Of a stretch of DNA of 9,082 nt, positions 6,371-9,082 are shown piece by piece. Location: positions 1 through 9,082 of the forward strand of contig JAZMZH010000209.1 in assembly GCA_045585875.1 (NCBI GenBank). The letters run 5' to 3'. Every line of letters starts with the position of its first letter. The first letter of the stretch is position 1. A model generated the notes under the pieces. It searched no databases. It was given only the letters and a program-made list of their open reading frames with translations, and was not told the origin of the DNA. Both the position numbers and the translations under genes were made by a program. This DNA is from JAVBQJ01 sp045585875. Its GTDB lineage: Bacteria; Verrucomicrobiota; Lentisphaeria; Victivallales; Victivallaceae.

Positions 6371-7684
6371 TCAGCGGGCCTCTTCGCTTTTGCTTTTCGG
6401 CCAATATTCCTTGAGCATGTCGCTCTTGATGGAAGTCTCCTGGGGCTCGAAACATTCGGCAAGCGTCTGCCAGCCCAGATCGAGAGCTTCCTCAAGAGGG
6501 ATGTTCACCGACAGATCCATCATCCGGGATTCAAAGAGACGGCCGTATTTCAGAAGCTTGCAGTCCCATGCGCTCATCTGAAAGCCCATGGACTGCTTCT
6601 CCAGCGTGCTCTTGAAGTCGGAATACAGGCGGATCATCGCGTCCATCAGCGTCCGGTGATCCGGACGGGTCTTGGAATTGACCTGCTGCTTCAGACGGCT
6701 CAGGCTCCCGAAGGGCTCGATCCTGCCGCCGACAAGGTAAAACTGCCCCTCGGTGATGTAGCCGGTGTTGTCCGGCACCGGATGGGTGACGTCGCCGCCG
6801 GGCATCGTGGTCACCGCCAGAATGGTGATCGAACCCGCGCCGTCGAAGTCCACCGCCTTTTCATAGCGGCTGGCCAGCTGGCTGTAGAGGTCGCCGGGAT
6901 AGCCGCGGTTGGCCGGGATCTGATCCATGGTCACGGCGATCTCCTTCAGCGAATCGGCGAAGTTGGTCATGTCGGTGAGCAGCACCAGCACCCGCTTGCC
7001 CTTCATGGCGTAGCTCTCGGCCACCGCCAGCGCCATATCCGGCACCAGCAGGGATTCCACCACCGGATCGCTGGCCGTATGCACGAACATCACCGTGCGC
7101 GAAAGCGCTCCGGAACGGTCGAGGGTGTTGCGGAAATACAGATAATCGTCATATTTGAGCCCCATGCCGCCCAGGATGATGACATCCACCTCCGCCTGCA
7201 GGGCGATCCGGGCCAGAAGCTGGTTGGAAGCCTCGCCAGCGACGGAAAAGATCGGCAACTTCTGGGATTCCACCAGCGAGTTGAATACGTCGATCATGGG
7301 GATGCCGGTACGGATCATCTTTCTCGGGATGATGCGCTTGGCGGGATTCACCGACGGTCCTCCGATCTCGATCAGATCGTCGGTGACCGGAGGCCGGTTG
7401 TCCCGGGGCTCGCCGCGGCCGTTGAAAATGCGGCCCAGCAGCGCCTCGGATTCGGAAACCTGCATCGGACGGCCCAGGAAACGCACCTCGTCGTTGGTGC
7501 CGACCCCGCGGGAACCGGCGAAAACCTGCAGATAGACCTTTCCGGCATCCAGACGGATCACCCGGGCCAGCGACGTACCGTGAGCGGATTTCACCTCGGC
7601 CAGCTCGTTGTTTCCCACATTTTCGGCCTCGACGCAGATCACATTTCCGACGATCTGAATAATCTTGTGATACACTTTATACAT
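6371..7684 (-). CDS. ntpB: V-type ATPase subunit B (non-catalytic nucleotide-binding subunit)
   Basis: The 437-residue protein alternates with subunit A in the hexameric head. It has the N-terminal beta-barrel (1-72), the RPPVTDDLIEIGGPSVNP segment, and a nucleotide-binding domain (about 115-340) with TGIPMIDVFNSLV. Where A has a P-loop, B has the degenerate FSVAGEASNQLL (146-157) without the GKT, so it should not hydrolyse ATP. The Walker-B-like strand is RVLVLLTDMT (231-240). R330 in PFGSLSRLKQQ is the likely arginine finger reaching into the catalytic site of A. The C-terminal helical domain starts near 345. The ATG overlaps the A reading frame by 8 nt and has GGAG 10 nt upstream. At 437 residues it is slightly shorter than archaeal-type B subunits (about 460). 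Confidence 0.95.
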   Translation of the reverse strand: MYKVYHKIIQIVGNVICVEAENVGNNELAEVKSAHGTSLARVIRLDAGKVYLQVFAGSRGVGTNDEVRFLGRPMQVSESEALLGRIFNGRGEPRDNRPPVTDDLIEIGGPSVNPAKRIIPRKMIRTGIPMIDVFNSLVESQKLPIFSVAGEASNQLLARIALQAEVDVIILGGMGLKYDDYLYFRNTLDRSGALSRTVMFVHTASDPVVESLLVPDMALAVAESYAMKGKRVLVLLTDMTNFADSLKEIAVTMDQIPANRGYPGDLYSQLASRYEKAVDFDGAGSITILAVTTMPGGDVTHPVPDNTGYITEGQFYLVGGRIEPFGSLSRLKQQVNSKTRPDHRTLMDAMIRLYSDFKSTLEKQSMGFQMSAWDCKLLKYGRLFESRMMDLSVNIPLEEALDLGWQTLAECFEPQETSIKSDMLKEYWPKSKSEEAR

Positions 7685-9082
7685 TGACCGCGTGCTCCAG
7701 TATTTTCGCGTCTATGGCGCTTTCGGTTGTTTTGAATTCCTGCGTGTCGTCCGCCTGATAGTTCCAGTCGATGAAGAGCTGGCGCAGCTCCAGAAACCAG
7801 CGGCGCGCCGCTTCCTTTTCCTCAAAGTCGAAATCCGCCTTCAGCACTCCGGCGACTTTGGCGAAGACATATTTCTGACGGGATTCGGAGGAGGCCCCGT
7901 CAACCTTGTCAAAGGTGTTCTGCTGCAGATACACGTAGTCCAGAAATTCGCTCTTCAGGTACACCGTGTAATCCTCGGTGGTCGTCCCCTCCTCGCCGAT
8001 GACCTTCATCATCTGCATCACTTCGTTGCCCCGGCGCAAAACACTCCGCGCCGCCGCCAGATCGTCGGCGTCGGCCAGACTGTTGTAGTGGCTCCAGCTC
8101 TCCAGCGGATTGATGGCCGGATAGCGCCGGGCATCGGAACGCTCCCGCGAAAGTCCGAGAAACGCCCCCACCACCTTCAGCGTCGCCTGCGTCACCGGCT
8201 CTTCGAAGTTGCCGCCCGCCGGGCTCACCGACCCGCCGATGGTCACCGATCCGGTCTCCCCGGAATACAGCTCCACCAGACCGGCGCGCTCGTAAAATCC
8301 GGCGATCCGGCTCTCCAGATAGGCCGGAAACGCCTCGTCCCCCGGGATCTCCTCCAGCCGCCCGGACATCTCGCGCAGCGCCTGCGCCCAGCGGGAGGTG
8401 GAATCCGCCAGCAGCAGCGTATTCAACCCCATCTGACGGTAATATTCGGCAATGGTGACCGCGGTGTAAACCGACGCTTCCCGCGCGGCCACCGGCATGG
8501 AACTGGTGTTGCAGATGATGATGGAGCGCTCCATCAGACTCTTGCCGGTCCGCGGGTCCTCCAGCTCCGGAAATTCCCGGAGGATCTCCACCACCTCTCC
8601 GGCGCGCTCGCCGCAGGCGGCGATCACCACCACATCCACCTCGGCATGCTGGCTCATCGCGTGCTGCAGCACCGTCTTGCCGGCGCCGAAAGGTCCGGGA
8701 GTGCAAAAGGTGCCGCCCACCGCCACCGGGAAAAATGTGTCGATGGACCGGACCTGCATCACCAGGGTCTTCTCCGGCATGAGCTTCTCCTTGTAACAGG
8801 GGATCGGCACCTTCACCGGCCAGCTCTGATACATGAAAATTTCCCGCTCGACGCCGTTCTCGTCCACCGCCTCCGCCACCGGTTCGGAGAGGCGGTACCG
8901 GCCTTCGGGGCGGATGCTTTTGATCGTCCACAGACCGCGCCATCCGAAGGGCGCCATGATGTAGTGTTTGAATCCCTTTTCCGGCACGACGCCGACCCGG
9001 TCGCCGGCCCGCACCCTGCTGCCCGGCACCGTCAGGGGGGTGAAATCCCACTCGCTGTTCTTATCCAGAGCATCCGCGTAAA
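7677..9082 (-). CDS. ntpA: V-type ATPase subunit A (catalytic), 5' end outside the window
   Basis: About 467 C-terminal residues are visible; family members have about 580-600, so roughly 120 N-terminal residues lie past the right edge. The frame stays open to the edge. The residues upstream of the internal GTG at 9029 (WDFTPLTVPGSRVRAGD) match the conserved A-subunit segment before the bulge domain, so that GTG is not a start. The catalytic P-loop GPFGAGKT is at 8673-8696. The catalytic glutamate is in CGERAGE, the Walker B aspartate in LLLADSTSRW, and an arginine-rich ALREMSGRLEEIPGDE segment follows. These residues bind and hydrolyse ATP at the A/B interface. GPFGAGKT and NTSSMPVAARE suggest the Chlamydia/PVC/spirochaete-like branch. 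The C-terminal 100 residues are helical. The stop lies 8 nt inside the B gene. Confidence 0.96.
   Translation of the reverse strand, partial: YADALDKNSEWDFTPLTVPGSRVRAGDRVGVVPEKGFKHYIMAPFGWRGLWTIKSIRPEGRYRLSEPVAEAVDENGVEREIFMYQSWPVKVPIPCYKEKLMPEKTLVMQVRSIDTFFPVAVGGTFCTPGPFGAGKTVLQHAMSQHAEVDVVVIAACGERAGEVVEILREFPELEDPRTGKSLMERSIIICNTSSMPVAAREASVYTAVTIAEYYRQMGLNTLLLADSTSRWAQALREMSGRLEEIPGDEAFPAYLESRIAGFYERAGLVELYSGETGSVTIGGSVSPAGGNFEEPVTQATLKVVGAFLGLSRERSDARRYPAINPLESWSHYNSLADADDLAAARSVLRRGNEVMQMMKVIGEEGTTTEDYTVYLKSEFLDYVYLQQNTFDKVDGASSESRQKYVFAKVAGVLKADFDFEEKEAARRWFLELRQLFIDWNYQADDTQEFKTTESAIDAKILEHAVNV
7695..7698 (-). promoter_or_regulatory. Ribosome-binding site of subunit B inside the A gene
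   Basis: GGAG lies within the last codons of the A gene, 10 nt before the B ATG. The two reading frames overlap by 8 nt, so B is probably translated both independently and by coupling. Confidence 0.45.

Noticed and set aside
9027..9029. GTG as the start of subunit A
   Set aside because: The frame continues to the window edge, and the residues before the GTG (YADALDKNSEWDFTPLT) match the conserved A-subunit sequence, so this is an internal valine.
7909..9051. Minus-strand open frame of 380 codons overlapping subunit A in another frame
   Set aside because: Its sequence is Gly/Arg/Ala-rich and low in complexity, while the overlapping frame encodes a complete V-ATPase A motif set.

Overview
The window is a dense, high-GC stretch (roughly 60% G+C by eye) from what looks like a Gram-negative bacterium. 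A block of seven genes on the minus strand fills positions 213 to the right edge. The end of one plus-strand gene occupies the left edge. Read in the direction of transcription (right to left), the minus-strand block is V-type ATPase subunits A (5'-truncated by the window edge), B, D, I and K, then fmt (methionyl-tRNA formyltransferase), rng (RNase E/G family) and recO (recombination mediator).

The A-B-D-I-K order, with no recognisable C, F or G subunit between B and D, is the compact bacterial V-ATPase arrangement known from Chlamydia, spirochaetes and Bacteroidota. The A subunit carries sequence I associate with the chlamydial-type enzyme (GPFGAGKT P-loop, CGERAGE, ICNTSSMPVAARE). The left-edge plus-strand fragment resembles the C-terminus of a heptose-1-phosphate adenylyltransferase, which would fit an LPS-bearing cell. 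Together with the GC content this suggests the PVC group, perhaps Lentisphaerota/Verrucomicrobiota. That placement is an inference from gene order and motifs, not from a marker search.

The five ATPase genes build the rotary machine. A and B form the ATP-hydrolysing hexamer, D the central shaft, I the membrane stator with the essential arginine, and K the ion-carrying rotor ring. K is informative: besides the conserved ion-binding glutamate in its last helix, it has a Ser-Gln pair in helix 2 and a Gln in helix 3. These match the positions that coordinate Na+ in the Enterococcus hirae rotor ring, so a sodium-coupled enzyme is the best prediction. Peripheral stalk and C-like subunits are presumably encoded just beyond the right edge.

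All junctions in the block are tight: A/B overlap by 8 nt, B-D are 14 nt apart, D/I overlap by 4 nt, I-K are 30 nt apart, K/fmt share one base (TGATG), fmt-rng are 5 nt apart and rng-recO 3 nt apart. No promoter or terminator is visible inside, so one long transcript linking ion transport, initiator-tRNA formylation, RNA processing and DNA repair is likely.

The only real intergenic space is the 113-bp convergent gap at 100-212. It holds a GC-rich hairpin and a three-copy 21-bp tandem repeat built on CCCGAAACTTTG. I found no mobile element, CRISPR array, RNA gene or clearly novel system. The most notable points are the predicted Na+ specificity, the housekeeping genes coupled to the ATPase operon, and the repeat.
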